Source: Acinetobacter brisouii CIP 110357 | GTDB taxonomy: Bacteria; Pseudomonadota; Gammaproteobacteria; Pseudomonadales; Moraxellaceae | NCBI RefSeq assembly: GCF_000488275.1 | Contig: NZ_KI530762.1 | Span: forward strand, 329,536-393,535 | DNA length: 64,000 nucleotides | Direction of reading: 5' to 3' | Part shown: in pieces, positions 9,812-18,672 of the stretch | Numbering within the stretch: position 1 is the stretch's first letter | Layout: each line of letters begins with the position of its first letter | Notes under the pieces: generated by a model | Told to the model about the DNA's origin: nothing | The model's input: only the letters and a program-made list of their open reading frames with translations | Databases searched by the model: none | Translations under genes and position numbers: made by a program

Positions 9812-10177
9812 ATGCGTCATCGTAATAGTGGTGTGAAATTAGGCCGTACAAGCAGCCATCGTAAGGCGTTGTTCCAAAATTTAACGAATGCTTTAGTTGA
9901 GCATGAGTTAATTAAAACAACTTTGCCTAAAGCGAAAGAACTTCGCCGCGTTGCTGAGCCTTTAATCACTTTAGCTAAAAACGATACAGTAGCAAACCGC
10001 CGTTTAGCGTTTGCTCGTACTCGTAATGCAGCAACTGTTGGTAAATTATTTACCGTTCTTGGCCCTCGTTACAAAGAACGTAACGGCGGTTATCTACGTG
10101 TTCTTAAAGCGGGCTTCCGTGCAGGTGATGCTGCACCGATGGCTTACGTTGAACTTGTAGATCGCGAAGTTAAATAA
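9812..10177 (+). CDS. rplQ: 50S ribosomal protein L17
   Basis: L17 is a large-subunit protein near the exit tunnel. The 121-residue product begins [20 protein letters not shown] and contains the block [20 protein letters not shown]. It is the last gene of the ribosomal protein cluster and is followed 27 bases later by a strong terminator. Confidence 0.98.
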   Translation: MRHRNSGVKLGRTSSHRKALFQNLTNALVEHELIKTTLPKAKELRRVAEPLITLAKNDTVANRRLAFARTRNAATVGKLFTVLGPRYKERNGGYLRVLKAGFRAGDAAPMAYVELVDREVK

Positions 10178-10204
10178 TTTCGCAGCAAGAACGTAGTTGT
10201 TCAG

Positions 10205-10234
10205 AAAAAGGTCGGTTTTTACCGACCTTTTTTT
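10205..10234 (+). terminator. Intrinsic terminator after rplQ
   Basis: AAAAAGGTCGG pairs with CCGACCTTTTT around a short loop, followed by a T-run. It closes the alpha operon. Confidence 0.9.
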
Positions 10235-10282
10235 ATGCAAAATTGAGTCTATAATTAATTAAATCTCAAAAAACTGAAGCTT

Positions 10283-11734
10283 ATGACTTATGAAGTTGAT
10301 GTATTGATAATTGGAGCTGGAATTTCGGGTATAGGTGCGGCAGTACATTTGCAACAATATTGCCCACAACTGAGTTTTAAGATATTGGAACGCCGACAAA
10401 ATATTGGGGGGACTTGGGATTTATTTCGATATCCTGGGATTCGTTCTGATTCTGATATGTCCACGTTGAGTTATCAGTTTTATCCCTGGCTTAAAGATCA
10501 GACGTTGGCAGACGGGCAATCTATTCAAAAATATTTATATGATGTCGTAGAGCATTATAAATTACTCGATAAAATTTCCTTTGGGCAGCAAGTAGTTGCA
10601 GCAAATTACAGCACACAACATAAATGCTGGCAGCTTAAAACTCAAAATTCGCAGCAGCAGGATGAAGTTTGGAAAGCTCGATTTATTATTAGTTGTACTG
10701 GTTATTATAATTATGACCAAGGTTATCTTCCAAAATTTCCTAAACAACAAGACTTTCAGGGGGCTATTGCCCATCCACAACAGTGGTCATCGGACATTGA
10801 ATATCAAGGTAAAAATATTATTGTGATTGGTAGTGGAGCGACTGCCGTAACATTGGTTCCTGCTTTGGTCAAAGGTGGGGCAAAACAGGTGACGATGTTG
10901 CAACGCTCTCCTGGCTATGTGGTCAGTGTCTCTGCATACGACAAAACTTATCAGTATTTACGTCAGCATTTACCTGCGAAGTGGGCATACTGTTGGGTAC
11001 GGGGACGTAATATTGTCTTGCAAAGAGCTGTCTATTCTTTGGCACGTAAAGCGCCACAGCTAACAAAAAGACTGTTATTGAAAGCAGTTGAGCAAGAGTT
11101 GCGGGGTAAAGTGGATATGCAACATTTTACTCCGCAGTATGCACCTTGGGATCAACGTTTGTGCGCTGTCCCTGATGGTGATCTGTTTCGAGTGTTACGA
11201 AATGGTCAGGCTCAAATTTGTACCGATCAGATTGATTATTTTACCGCCTCGGGAATTCGGTTAAAGTCAGGGCAGCATTTGGATGCCGATTTGATCGTTG
11301 CTGCAACAGGCTTACAAATACAGTTGCTTGGTGGTTTAAGGTTAACGGTTGATGATAAACCTGTCGATCTTGCTGAAAAAATGTTGTATCAGGGGACTTT
11401 GTTAAGTGATGTGCCTAATTTTGCCTTGATGATTGGCTATAGCAATGCATCGTGGACACTTAAAGTAGATATTGCTGCAGATTATATCTGTCGATTGCTC
11501 AACTATATGCAGAAGCATGGTTATCGAGAAGTGATGCCTATGACTGATGTCGCTCAGCGCTTGTCTGAAACGGTTATGGGAGCGCTTTCTGCGGGTTATT
11601 TGCAGCGTGCTGCTGAGCATATGCCAAAACAGGGACGACGGTTACCATGGAAAATATCGCATAATTATTTACTGGATAAATTTGTGCTGAAATATGCAGG
11701 TTTTCGCGATAAAAATTTAAAGTTTGGTCGTTAA
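10283..11734 (+). CDS. Flavin-containing (Baeyer-Villiger type) monooxygenase
   Basis: The 483-residue protein is a two-dinucleotide-fold flavoprotein. An FAD GxGxxG motif lies at residues 11-16. The Baeyer-Villiger fingerprint FxGxxxHxxxW is present as F158, G160, H164, W168. The NADPH motif GSGATA lies at 183-188. The block GGTWDLFRYPGIRSDSDM resembles the EthA subgroup, which oxidises ketones and thio-compounds. The natural substrate cannot be told from sequence. It stands alone on the plus strand after the ribosomal operon, with its own short upstream region. A broader flavin monooxygenase label is the safe fallback. Confidence 0.88.
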   Translation: MTYEVDVLIIGAGISGIGAAVHLQQYCPQLSFKILERRQNIGGTWDLFRYPGIRSDSDMSTLSYQFYPWLKDQTLADGQSIQKYLYDVVEHYKLLDKISFGQQVVAANYSTQHKCWQLKTQNSQQQDEVWKARFIISCTGYYNYDQGYLPKFPKQQDFQGAIAHPQQWSSDIEYQGKNIIVIGSGATAVTLVPALVKGGAKQVTMLQRSPGYVVSVSAYDKTYQYLRQHLPAKWAYCWVRGRNIVLQRAVYSLARKAPQLTKRLLLKAVEQELRGKVDMQHFTPQYAPWDQRLCAVPDGDLFRVLRNGQAQICTDQIDYFTASGIRLKSGQHLDADLIVAATGLQIQLLGGLRLTVDDKPVDLAEKMLYQGTLLSDVPNFALMIGYSNASWTLKVDIAADYICRLLNYMQKHGYREVMPMTDVAQRLSETVMGALSAGYLQRAAEHMPKQGRRLPWKISHNYLLDKFVLKYAGFRDKNLKFGR

Positions 11735-11814
11735 ATAAAATCATGATGCTGGCTATTTAGTTTTTTTAAATTCTTGTTACACTACTTGGCATAACAATGG
11801 GACTGGAAATAATT

Positions 11815-12072
11815 ATGTCAGACGATATCAGTTTAGAAGAGCGTAAAGTGATCTACCGTGCACGTCGTGGATTGAAAGAAATTGATGTTTATTTTGACCC
11901 GTATGTTCGACAATATTATTTGCATGCGAGCCCTGAAGAAAAAGCTTTATTTGCAGAGTTAGTTGATCAGGAAGATCCAGATTTGCTGGACTGGTTTATG
12001 GATGTTGGTGAGCCACCACGTGCTGAATTAAAAGAATTAATTATTAAGCTCAAACATTATGTTCACCAGTAA
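11815..12072 (+). CDS. sdhE: FAD assembly factor SdhE (CptB/YgfY family)
   Basis: SdhE promotes covalent flavin attachment to the succinate dehydrogenase flavoprotein subunit; in E. coli the same protein has been described as CptB. I start at the ATG at 11815, giving 85 residues, the family's normal length. A longer reading from 11797 adds only six non-conserved residues. The RGxxE motif is at residues 18-22 (R-G-L-K-E), and acidic and Trp-containing segments follow (LLDWFMDVGEPP). Its last 14 bases overlap the next gene, which encodes a YgfX-like protein, the same partner order as E. coli ygfYX. Confidence 0.9.
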   Translation: MSDDISLEERKVIYRARRGLKEIDVYFDPYVRQYYLHASPEEKALFAELVDQEDPDLLDWFMDVGEPPRAELKELIIKLKHYVHQ

Positions 12073-12475
12073 TTTAAGTTTTCAGTTAAAACCAAGCAAA
12101 GTTGCTTGGTTTTTTCAATTTGGGCTATATAGCTTGCTGATGTTGCTCTGTTATTTGACATTGGCTTGGTATGTTACTGGACTTGTTGGTTTGCTCGCAT
12201 TACTGGCATGGTATGTCTTTATGAAACAACGACAGGTCGTTGCATTTGCACAATTAAAAGCAAATGAATGGACAGTGAAATATACAGATACATCTCAGAT
12301 TCAGCATCTGAATTTAAAAAAATTACTGGATCATGAGATTTATATTGTGTTGTATTGGCAGGAACAGCCACAGCCTTGTATTGTCTGGAGGGATCAACTG
12401 ACTTTACAGGAATGGAAGCAACTGAAAGTTTTAGCCAAACTGCATCGTACAAGTGTATCCATAATCACAGATTGA
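12059..12475 (+). CDS. YgfX/CptA-like inner-membrane protein
   Basis: The 138-residue protein has two adjacent hydrophobic segments (about residues 17-55), then a cytosolic-looking domain ending in a helix with the pattern D-x5-EW-x2-L-x3-L. That layout matches E. coli YgfX (CptA), a small membrane protein reported as the toxin partner of CptB and as an inhibitor of MreB and FtsZ polymerisation. The gene overlaps sdhE by 14 bases, so the two are translationally coupled. Overall identity to E. coli YgfX looks low by eye. I therefore assign the family from context and architecture and do not claim toxin activity. Confidence 0.65.
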   Translation: MFTSNLSFQLKPSKVAWFFQFGLYSLLMLLCYLTLAWYVTGLVGLLALLAWYVFMKQRQVVAFAQLKANEWTVKYTDTSQIQHLNLKKLLDHEIYIVLYWQEQPQPCIVWRDQLTLQEWKQLKVLAKLHRTSVSIITD

Positions 12476-12495
12476 GCCTGAATATAGGTGAATCT

Positions 12496-12945
12496 TTATT
12501 TTGATGATTTTTGCTGTCCTGCAAGTTGCTGCTCAAGTAGTTTGATTTGCTGTTGTTTGAGTTCAATGATGCGATCAGCATCGGCATGTTGAGCTTTGAG
12601 CGTTGCTTCTTGTTCTTTTAACTGTTGTTGAATATCTTCCAGTTTGGAGACCTCTTCTTTAGCCAAAGCAGGGTTTTGCGGTATAGGCTGTTTAAGTGTC
12701 TCATCATTTACAAGTGATTTCGGTTGTTCAGTATGTGCTTGTTGTACTTCAGGTGTTGCTGCTGGTTCTGAAACAGGTCGAGCCATAGGGGGTACCTGAG
12801 TTTTGGAGTGTACGGCTGCGTGTTGAGTTGCCAGAGCGGGACGATTTACAAACCATGATTGCCAAACAAATACGCCCGCACAAATGGCAAAAAGGACGCC
12901 AATAAGAATCCAAAGTAATAAAGAATTTGATTTATTTTTTTTCAT
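12496..12945 (-). CDS. Single-pass membrane protein with C-terminal coiled coil
   Basis: The 149-residue protein is not recognised as a named family. It has a short Lys/Asn-rich N terminus, one membrane segment (about residues 9-29), a Pro/Ala/Gln-rich linker to about residue 95, and a Gln/Glu/Lys-rich heptad-like coiled coil to the end. This layout suggests an inner-membrane anchor with a periplasmic coiled coil, but the topology is inferred. It lies 11 bases after yheV on the same strand, so the two are probably co-transcribed, and it is convergent with the ygfX-like gene. Confidence 0.6.
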   Translation of the reverse strand: MKKNKSNSLLLWILIGVLFAICAGVFVWQSWFVNRPALATQHAAVHSKTQVPPMARPVSEPAATPEVQQAHTEQPKSLVNDETLKQPIPQNPALAKEEVSKLEDIQQQLKEQEATLKAQHADADRIIELKQQQIKLLEQQLAGQQKSSK

Positions 12946-12956
12946 AATCGGGTCAA

Positions 12957-13178
12957 TTAATGATTTGACGGGTTCGATTGGCGTGGGTGAAATTGAATTA
13001 CGCCCACGTCATCAACGACAGCTGGAGTTTCTGGTTGATCGATATGGGTTGGTCGATTTTCACTGTAACCACATTCGATGCATTCAATCCATTCATGTTC
13101 ATTTTCGGTTAGCATGATGATACGGTCTAACGCTTCACATTTCGGACATTTCGCGCCTGCAATGAATCGTTTTTTCAT
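12957..13178 (-). CDS. yheV: YheV-family zinc-ribbon protein
   Basis: The 73-residue protein begins MKKRFIAGAKCPKC and carries two CxxC pairs, Cys11/Cys14 and Cys33/Cys36, which should bind one metal ion. This matches YheV, a small putative metal-binding protein of unknown function whose N-terminal RFIAGAKCP block is highly conserved. It lies 45 bases downstream of prlC on the same strand, a linkage I recall from other gammaproteobacteria. Confidence 0.82.
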   Translation of the reverse strand: MKKRFIAGAKCPKCEALDRIIMLTENEHEWIECIECGYSENRPTHIDQPETPAVVDDVGVIQFHPRQSNPSNH

Positions 13179-13223
13179 AGGATGCTACCTTAAACCATGA
13201 GTCATGAATTTTGAGTGCATAGT

Positions 13224-15275
13224 TTAAGCGTTTTTAGGCGCTTTCGTCCAACCCTGATGGCGTAATAACGCATCAATTTTAGGCTCACGACCACGAAAAT
13301 GCACGAAGGCATCCAAAGCTGTATCTTGACCACCCACAGCTAAAATGGCCTTGCGGAACTCATGTCCTGTAGAGGTATTAAAAATACCTTCATTTTCAAA
13401 GCGGTCAAAAGCATCACTGGCTAAAACCTCTGCCCATTTATAAGAATAGTAGCCAGCAGCGTAACCCCCTGCAAAAATATGGCTAAAACTATGCTGGAAA
13501 CGGTTATAAGGTGTGGTTGGTAAAACCGCAACACGTTGACGAATCTGGTTGAGTGTCTCTTGAATTTGCGGTGTGCTTAATGCAGGAGTATGTTGATGAA
13601 TTTCTAAATCAAACAGGGCAAATTCAAGTTGACGCAAGGTCTGCATACCTGACTGGAAGAAACGCGCATCAAGTAATGCGTTTAATAAATCTTGTGGCAG
13701 AGTTTGTTTCGTTTCAACATGTTCACTGATCAGATCCAGACTGGCTTTGTCCCATGTCCAAAATTCCATAAACTGGCTTGGCAATTCTACAGCATCCCAC
13801 GCTACGCCATGTGTTCCAGCAACAGAAATATTATCCACTTCGGTCAGCAGATGATGTAAACCATGCCCAAATTCATGGAATAGCGTAGTAACTTCATCGT
13901 GAGTGAGTAAAGCCGGTTGCTCGCCGACAGGAGGTGTAAAGTTGCAGACCATATAGCAAATCGGTTTTTGTAACGCAGTTGCAGTTTGCATGCGGGAACG
14001 GAAACCGCTCATCCATGCACCACCACGCTTACCACTGCGTGCATAAAGGTCTAAATAAAAACCACCAACGATTTGCCCCTTGTCTTCGATTTCAAAATAA
14101 CGCACGTCAGGTTGCCAGACTGGTGCAGTGCGTTCCTGAATCTGAATACCATATAAGCGCTGTACGATTTCAAATAAACCTTGCACGACTTTTGGCGCAG
14201 GGAAATAAGGCTTTAATGCTTCTTGGGACAGGTTGAATTTCTGTTGTTTAAGTTTTTCAGAATAAAAACTACTGTCCCAAGGTTGTAGTTCTTCAATTCC
14301 ATCTTGCTGGGCGATTGCTTTGAGTTCCGCAATTTCTTGCAAGGCAGGTGTGCGTGCATGCTCGGCCAGCTCATTTAAAAAATCAAAAACGGTCTGAACA
14401 TTGGGTGCCATTTTGCTGGCAAGGGAATATGCTGCATAATTTTCAAATCCGAGCAGTTGAGCCATTTCCTGACGTAGACTCAAGATCTCTTGCATGATTT
14501 CAGAGTTGTCAAATTCAGTATGCTCAGATTGCTCAGAGGCACGTGTGGTATAGGCTTTATATAGCTCTTCACGTAAAGCACGATCTTGCGCATACGTCAT
14601 GATTGCCAAGTACGATGGAAAATCCAGTGTAGCGACAGGTTGCTCGAGTTCACGCTGCTGACCGTATTGTTTAAGCAGAGCAATGCTGCTGTCTGGTAAG
14701 CCTTTAAGCTGTGCTTCGGTTAGAGGTTTAAAATAGGCTTGAGTTGCGTCTAATACATGGTTAGAAAAGTCCGAAGCAAGCTGTGACAAACGTGCTGAAA
14801 TTTCTGCATAGCGCTGTTTCGCTGCACCTTCAAGTGCAACACCTGACAGTTTGAAATCGCGTAAGCCAAGTTTAATGGCACTTTGCTGTGCGGCACTTAA
14901 GCTGGAAAATTCGCTGCGGTCATGTAAATGCTGGTAAGTTTGGTATAATGCTGTGTGTTGACCGAGCTGTGTATAGTATTCGCTTAATGCAGGCAAGAGC
15001 GATTGATAGACTTCCCGTGTTGCCGCATTGTTCATCACGGCATTTAAATGTGACAGAATGCCCCATGATTCATTCAGATTATTTTCAAGCGAGTCCATTT
15101 GCTCAAGTACTTGAGTTTTGGCATTAAAATCATCAGGGGCTTGAGTTAACTCAACAAGGAACTTTAACCCGTCTTGGATATGCTGTTGAATCTGTGTTTT
15201 TAGTGTATCGAGTCGGATTTTATCGAACTGGGGAACGGGAAGGGTTGCTTGTTGTAATGTCATTGTCTGAGCCAT
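13224..15275 (-). CDS. prlC: Oligopeptidase A (M3 metallopeptidase)
   Basis: Oligopeptidase A is a cytosolic zinc endopeptidase that degrades short peptides, including cleaved signal peptides. I use the ATG at 15275, giving 683 residues against 680 in E. coli; the open frame extends 17 residues further upstream without conserved sequence. The zinc motif HEFGH is at about residues 467-471, with the third ligand expected shortly after. The all-helical M3 fold is evident in long amphipathic stretches. It is followed by yheV. Confidence 0.95.
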   Translation of the reverse strand: MAQTMTLQQATLPVPQFDKIRLDTLKTQIQQHIQDGLKFLVELTQAPDDFNAKTQVLEQMDSLENNLNESWGILSHLNAVMNNAATREVYQSLLPALSEYYTQLGQHTALYQTYQHLHDRSEFSSLSAAQQSAIKLGLRDFKLSGVALEGAAKQRYAEISARLSQLASDFSNHVLDATQAYFKPLTEAQLKGLPDSSIALLKQYGQQRELEQPVATLDFPSYLAIMTYAQDRALREELYKAYTTRASEQSEHTEFDNSEIMQEILSLRQEMAQLLGFENYAAYSLASKMAPNVQTVFDFLNELAEHARTPALQEIAELKAIAQQDGIEELQPWDSSFYSEKLKQQKFNLSQEALKPYFPAPKVVQGLFEIVQRLYGIQIQERTAPVWQPDVRYFEIEDKGQIVGGFYLDLYARSGKRGGAWMSGFRSRMQTATALQKPICYMVCNFTPPVGEQPALLTHDEVTTLFHEFGHGLHHLLTEVDNISVAGTHGVAWDAVELPSQFMEFWTWDKASLDLISEHVETKQTLPQDLLNALLDARFFQSGMQTLRQLEFALFDLEIHQHTPALSTPQIQETLNQIRQRVAVLPTTPYNRFQHSFSHIFAGGYAAGYYSYKWAEVLASDAFDRFENEGIFNTSTGHEFRKAILAVGGQDTALDAFVHFRGREPKIDALLRHQGWTKAPKNA

Positions 15276-15538
15276 AAAAATACAAAAGTTGTTTATAGAT
15301 TTAAGGTTTAGGGCAGAGGAAATCAAGGGAAACTTTGTCTGCTATAAACTTATATCCACAAATTTAGTTGATTTGAGTTGAATCAAGATCTGTTTGAAGG
15401 AGATTTCACTACAATGGAAATTTACTTAATCTGAATATTACGCAATGTGGTCTTTAATACAGTGACGCTAAAATAAAGAGAATTTTTTAAACCCACTTCT
15501 TCATCAAAATCGCTTGTTCTTTTGAGTGTTGAAATGTG

Positions 15539-15570
15539 AAAAAAGTAAAAGAGCCGAAACTCTTTTACTT
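15539..15570 (-). terminator. Intrinsic terminator after rnr; remaining gap empty
   Basis: AAGTAAAAGAG and CTCTTTTACTT form an 11-bp stem with a six-base loop. Read on the minus strand it is followed by six Ts, so it ends the rnr transcript. The rest of the 311-base gap between prlC and rnr (15276-15538) is AT-rich and should hold the prlC promoter. I see no gene in it. Confidence 0.85.
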
Positions 15571-15586
15571 AGATAGATTAGATTGA

Positions 15587-18031
15587 TTAATCCTGCCGAG
15601 CTTTGGCATTGGCTTTTTTCTTCTTCACTTTATCTTTTTTCTTGGCTTTGTCTTTGCTTTTAGTCTCAGCTTTGCCAGATGACTTTTTGTCTGATTTTTT
15701 GTTGTAAGAACTCGGTTTATTTTTTTCCTTTTTCTTACGAACAGGCTGCTCACCATCTTGCTGCTCTGTTGTAACTGCAGTCACCTGATTATTAAAGACT
15801 TGCTCCTGTACTTCACGGACAACAGGTTTTGTGGCACGTGGTGCACGGCTGCGAATGGCGCGACCTGCATGGCTAATTTGCTTGAGTAATTCAAAGTCAA
15901 TTTTACGCTCTGCAAGATTCACGGCAGCGACTTTAATATTCAGCTCATCACCTAAACCAAAAATTTGACCACGGTTTTGTCCAATTAAAGTTTGGCTGGC
16001 AGGATCATAAATAAAGAAATCATCACCGAGTTGGCTAATGTGAATCATGCCATCGACATATAGATCTTTAAGTGTGACAAATAAACCAAACTCAGTGACT
16101 GCACTGATGATTCCAACAAACTCTTCACCCAAATGCTGTTGCATATAATGGCATTTCAGCCATGTGGTGACGCTACGCGATGCTTCATCGGCACGACGTT
16201 CAGTTTGTGAGAAATGCTCACCAGCATCATCGAGAGCAGCGCCAGACAAGGCATACTTTTTCTGATGCAGATGTGCTTTGATCGCACGGTGTAATAACAA
16301 GTCAGGGTAGCGGCGAATTGGCGAAGTAAAATGCGTATAGGCTTCATATGCCAGACCATAATGTCCTGCATTTTTTGCGCCGTAGAAGGCCTGCATCATA
16401 GAGCGTAATAACACGGCATGAATGCTGGGTGCATCAATACGGTCTTTGGTCGCTTCAATAACTTTCTGATAGTCCGCTTGAGTTGGCTGTTCAGGGAAAT
16501 GAATACCTAAATTTAGCAATTTCACAAAGTCACGAACTTTTTTAATGCGTGAGAATTCGGGTGCTTCATGTACACGGTACAACATTGGAATGTCATGTTC
16601 CAAGGCATACTCGGCTGCTGCGACATTGGCAAGCAACATACATTCTTCGATTAACTTATGTGCGTCATTACGGCTACGTGGCAAAATTTCTTTGATGCCA
16701 CCTAGTTCATCAAAAGTCATATAGGTTTCAACTGTTTCAAATTCCATAGCATGGCGATCTGCACGCAAGTCTTTTAAAATTTGATAAAGCTGAAACAACG
16801 TATTAATTGATTTGTGAATTTCACGGTTTTCAGGAATTGCTTGCGAATCACCTTCCAAATACTGGTTGACTTGGTTGTAGGTTAAACGCGCTTTAGAATG
16901 CATCACCGCAGGGTAGAACTCATAACCCGTCACGCGTCCTGTACGAGAAAGTTTCAAGTCACAGACCATACATAAGCGGTCAACATGTGGATTCAGTGAA
17001 CATAACCCATTGGAAAGCGCTTCTGGCAGCATTGGTAATACAAAATGTGGGAAATACACAGATGTGCCACGTTCCTGCGCTTCATGATCCAGAGGTTTTT
17101 CTAAACGCACATAATGGCTGACGTCTGCAATTGCGACCACCACACGATAGCCACCGCCTGAGCGTTTTTCTGCATAGACTGCATCATCGAAGTCGCGAGC
17201 ATCTTCGCCGTCAATTGTCACTAAAGCTAAATCGCGCACATCGACACGCCCTTGGGTGTCTTTTGCCGAAGGTTCTTTAAAACTGGCTGCTTCTTGAAGA
17301 ACATCTTCAGGGAATTCGTATGGCAACCCAAACTCTAAAATCGTTTGTGGAATAATAATTTCGGTATCAGCTTTGTCTGCCATCGACTGCACAATATGCC
17401 CAGTGGCAAATTCTTCGCGGGTCGGGTAAGTGTCGATTGCAACACGCAAGCTATCACCGACTTTGGCCTGAGCATGCTCGATGAGTTGCTTTTCCAAAGT
17501 AATCGGTTGATGGCTATTTGGCGTGTTAGGTTGAATGAAATATTCACCCTCATGCTCGGCAACTTTACCAATCAACTGTTTGACCCGATGCTGTACAACC
17601 TCAGTAATATGTCCCCATGCTTTACCTTTACGATCTACTGAGGTTTGGCGTACCTTGACACGGTCACCATTAAAAACCAAACGCAACTCGCGCTCAGGCA
17701 GAAGCAGATCATCTTGACCGTCAATATGGGCTGAGCCCAAACCTTTACTGTTAATATAAACGGTGGCTTCGTAACTCGGTTGATCTTTAAGCAGCTGGAA
17801 CTTTAAGCCGTCTTTACCCAGTTGACCATCACGTACCATTGCACTTAAACGGTGACTGAGTGCTTCAATACTTTTCTCATCTTGCAGATTAAAATGATCA
17901 ACCAGTTCAGCATGTGATTGTGCTGTTTGTAATTGTTCAAGGCTCGTTAAAATTAAAGTACGGCTAGGAATCGGATTGTCGTAACGTTCCGCTTCCGCTT
18001 TGGCTTCAGGATCAACCCAGTTTTTCATCAT
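15587..18031 (-). CDS. rnr: Ribonuclease R
   Basis: RNase R is a processive 3'-5' exoribonuclease that can digest structured RNA and acts in rRNA and tmRNA-linked quality control. From the ATG at 18031 the protein has 814 residues and begins MMKNWVDPEAKAEAERY, the usual RNase R start; the frame is open 12 codons further. The order is N-terminal helix and cold-shock OB domains, the RNB catalytic domain with the acidic block EDARDFDDAVY, an S1 domain near residues 640-720, and a very Lys-rich tail. The tail is typical and supports RNA unwinding. Confidence 0.96.
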   Translation of the reverse strand: MMKNWVDPEAKAEAERYDNPIPSRTLILTSLEQLQTAQSHAELVDHFNLQDEKSIEALSHRLSAMVRDGQLGKDGLKFQLLKDQPSYEATVYINSKGLGSAHIDGQDDLLLPERELRLVFNGDRVKVRQTSVDRKGKAWGHITEVVQHRVKQLIGKVAEHEGEYFIQPNTPNSHQPITLEKQLIEHAQAKVGDSLRVAIDTYPTREEFATGHIVQSMADKADTEIIIPQTILEFGLPYEFPEDVLQEAASFKEPSAKDTQGRVDVRDLALVTIDGEDARDFDDAVYAEKRSGGGYRVVVAIADVSHYVRLEKPLDHEAQERGTSVYFPHFVLPMLPEALSNGLCSLNPHVDRLCMVCDLKLSRTGRVTGYEFYPAVMHSKARLTYNQVNQYLEGDSQAIPENREIHKSINTLFQLYQILKDLRADRHAMEFETVETYMTFDELGGIKEILPRSRNDAHKLIEECMLLANVAAAEYALEHDIPMLYRVHEAPEFSRIKKVRDFVKLLNLGIHFPEQPTQADYQKVIEATKDRIDAPSIHAVLLRSMMQAFYGAKNAGHYGLAYEAYTHFTSPIRRYPDLLLHRAIKAHLHQKKYALSGAALDDAGEHFSQTERRADEASRSVTTWLKCHYMQQHLGEEFVGIISAVTEFGLFVTLKDLYVDGMIHISQLGDDFFIYDPASQTLIGQNRGQIFGLGDELNIKVAAVNLAERKIDFELLKQISHAGRAIRSRAPRATKPVVREVQEQVFNNQVTAVTTEQQDGEQPVRKKKEKNKPSSYNKKSDKKSSGKAETKSKDKAKKKDKVKKKKANAKARQD

Positions 18032-18296
18032 ATTGTATAGCTTCTTATCAGCAGATAGGTTTAGCATAAGTCATGCAGAAATAGACTGCACGTAAATCAT
18101 TGCAAGAATGTGTTGAAATGTCAGTTTTTATGCGTGCAGAGCGATCTACAAACAATTTTAACAAGAAAGTTGCCTAAAAAATCAGCGTGTTGTTTGGAAT
18201 TGCTTAAAAAATAGGTGATTGAGTTAAAAAAAGAGAAAAAATAGTAATCTTGACTTGAAGAGCTGCGTTTTAGTTTGTATTATTGCGTCCTGTTAC

Positions 18297-18386
18297 GGTG
18301 AGATGGGTGAGTGGCTGAAACCACGTCCCTGCTAAGGACGCATACGGGCAACTGTATCGAGGGTTCGAATCCCTCTCTCACCGCCA
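18297..18386 (+). tRNA. tRNA-Ser (GCT)
   Basis: The 90-base sequence has a 7-bp acceptor stem (GGTGAGA/TCTCACC), a long class II variable arm, GGTTCGAAT in the T arm and an encoded CCA. The anticodon loop reads CTGCTAA, giving anticodon GCT for AGC/AGT codons. A TTGACT element at 18250 could be its -35 box; the matching -10 is weak. Confidence 0.96.
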
Positions 18387-18395
18387 TTTACTTAC

Positions 18396-18472
18396 GCGCT
18401 CATAGCTCAGCTGGATAGAGCACTTGGCTACGAACTAAGGGGTCGGGAGTTCGAATCTCTCTGAGCGCACCA
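18396..18472 (+). tRNA. tRNA-Arg (ACG), copy 1
   Basis: This 77-base tRNA has acceptor stem GCGCTCA/TGAGCGC, loop CTACGAA (anticodon ACG, normally deaminated to ICG for CGU/C/A codons) and an encoded CCA. It follows tRNA-Ser by nine bases, so the two are very likely one transcript. The sequence is identical to the copies at 18524 and 19713. Confidence 0.97.
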
Positions 18473-18523
18473 AGTAAATTAAATAGGCAGACGTAACACG
18501 CCGATATAGGCAAACAAGTATAT

Positions 18524-18600
18524 GCGCTCATAGCTCAGCTGGATAGAGCACTTGGCTACGAACTAAGGGGTCGGGAGTTCGAATCTCTCTGAGCGCACCA
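18524..18600 (+). tRNA. tRNA-Arg (ACG), copy 2
   Basis: Base-for-base identical to copy 1 and separated from it by 51 bases. It is followed by AACTTGATAA and then a terminator, a flank that recurs after copy 3. Confidence 0.97.
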
Positions 18601-18612
18601 ACTTGATAAATT

Positions 18613-18635
18613 ACCGCTTTTAAAGCGGTTTTTTT
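18613..18635 (+). terminator. Terminator of the tRNA-Ser/Arg transcript
   Basis: ACCGCTT pairs with AAGCGGT across a minimal loop and is followed by seven Ts. It ends the Ser-Arg-Arg tRNA unit. Confidence 0.85.
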
Positions 18636-18672
18636 ATGCCTGAAATTTATAAAAATAAAAGATGATTTTAAA

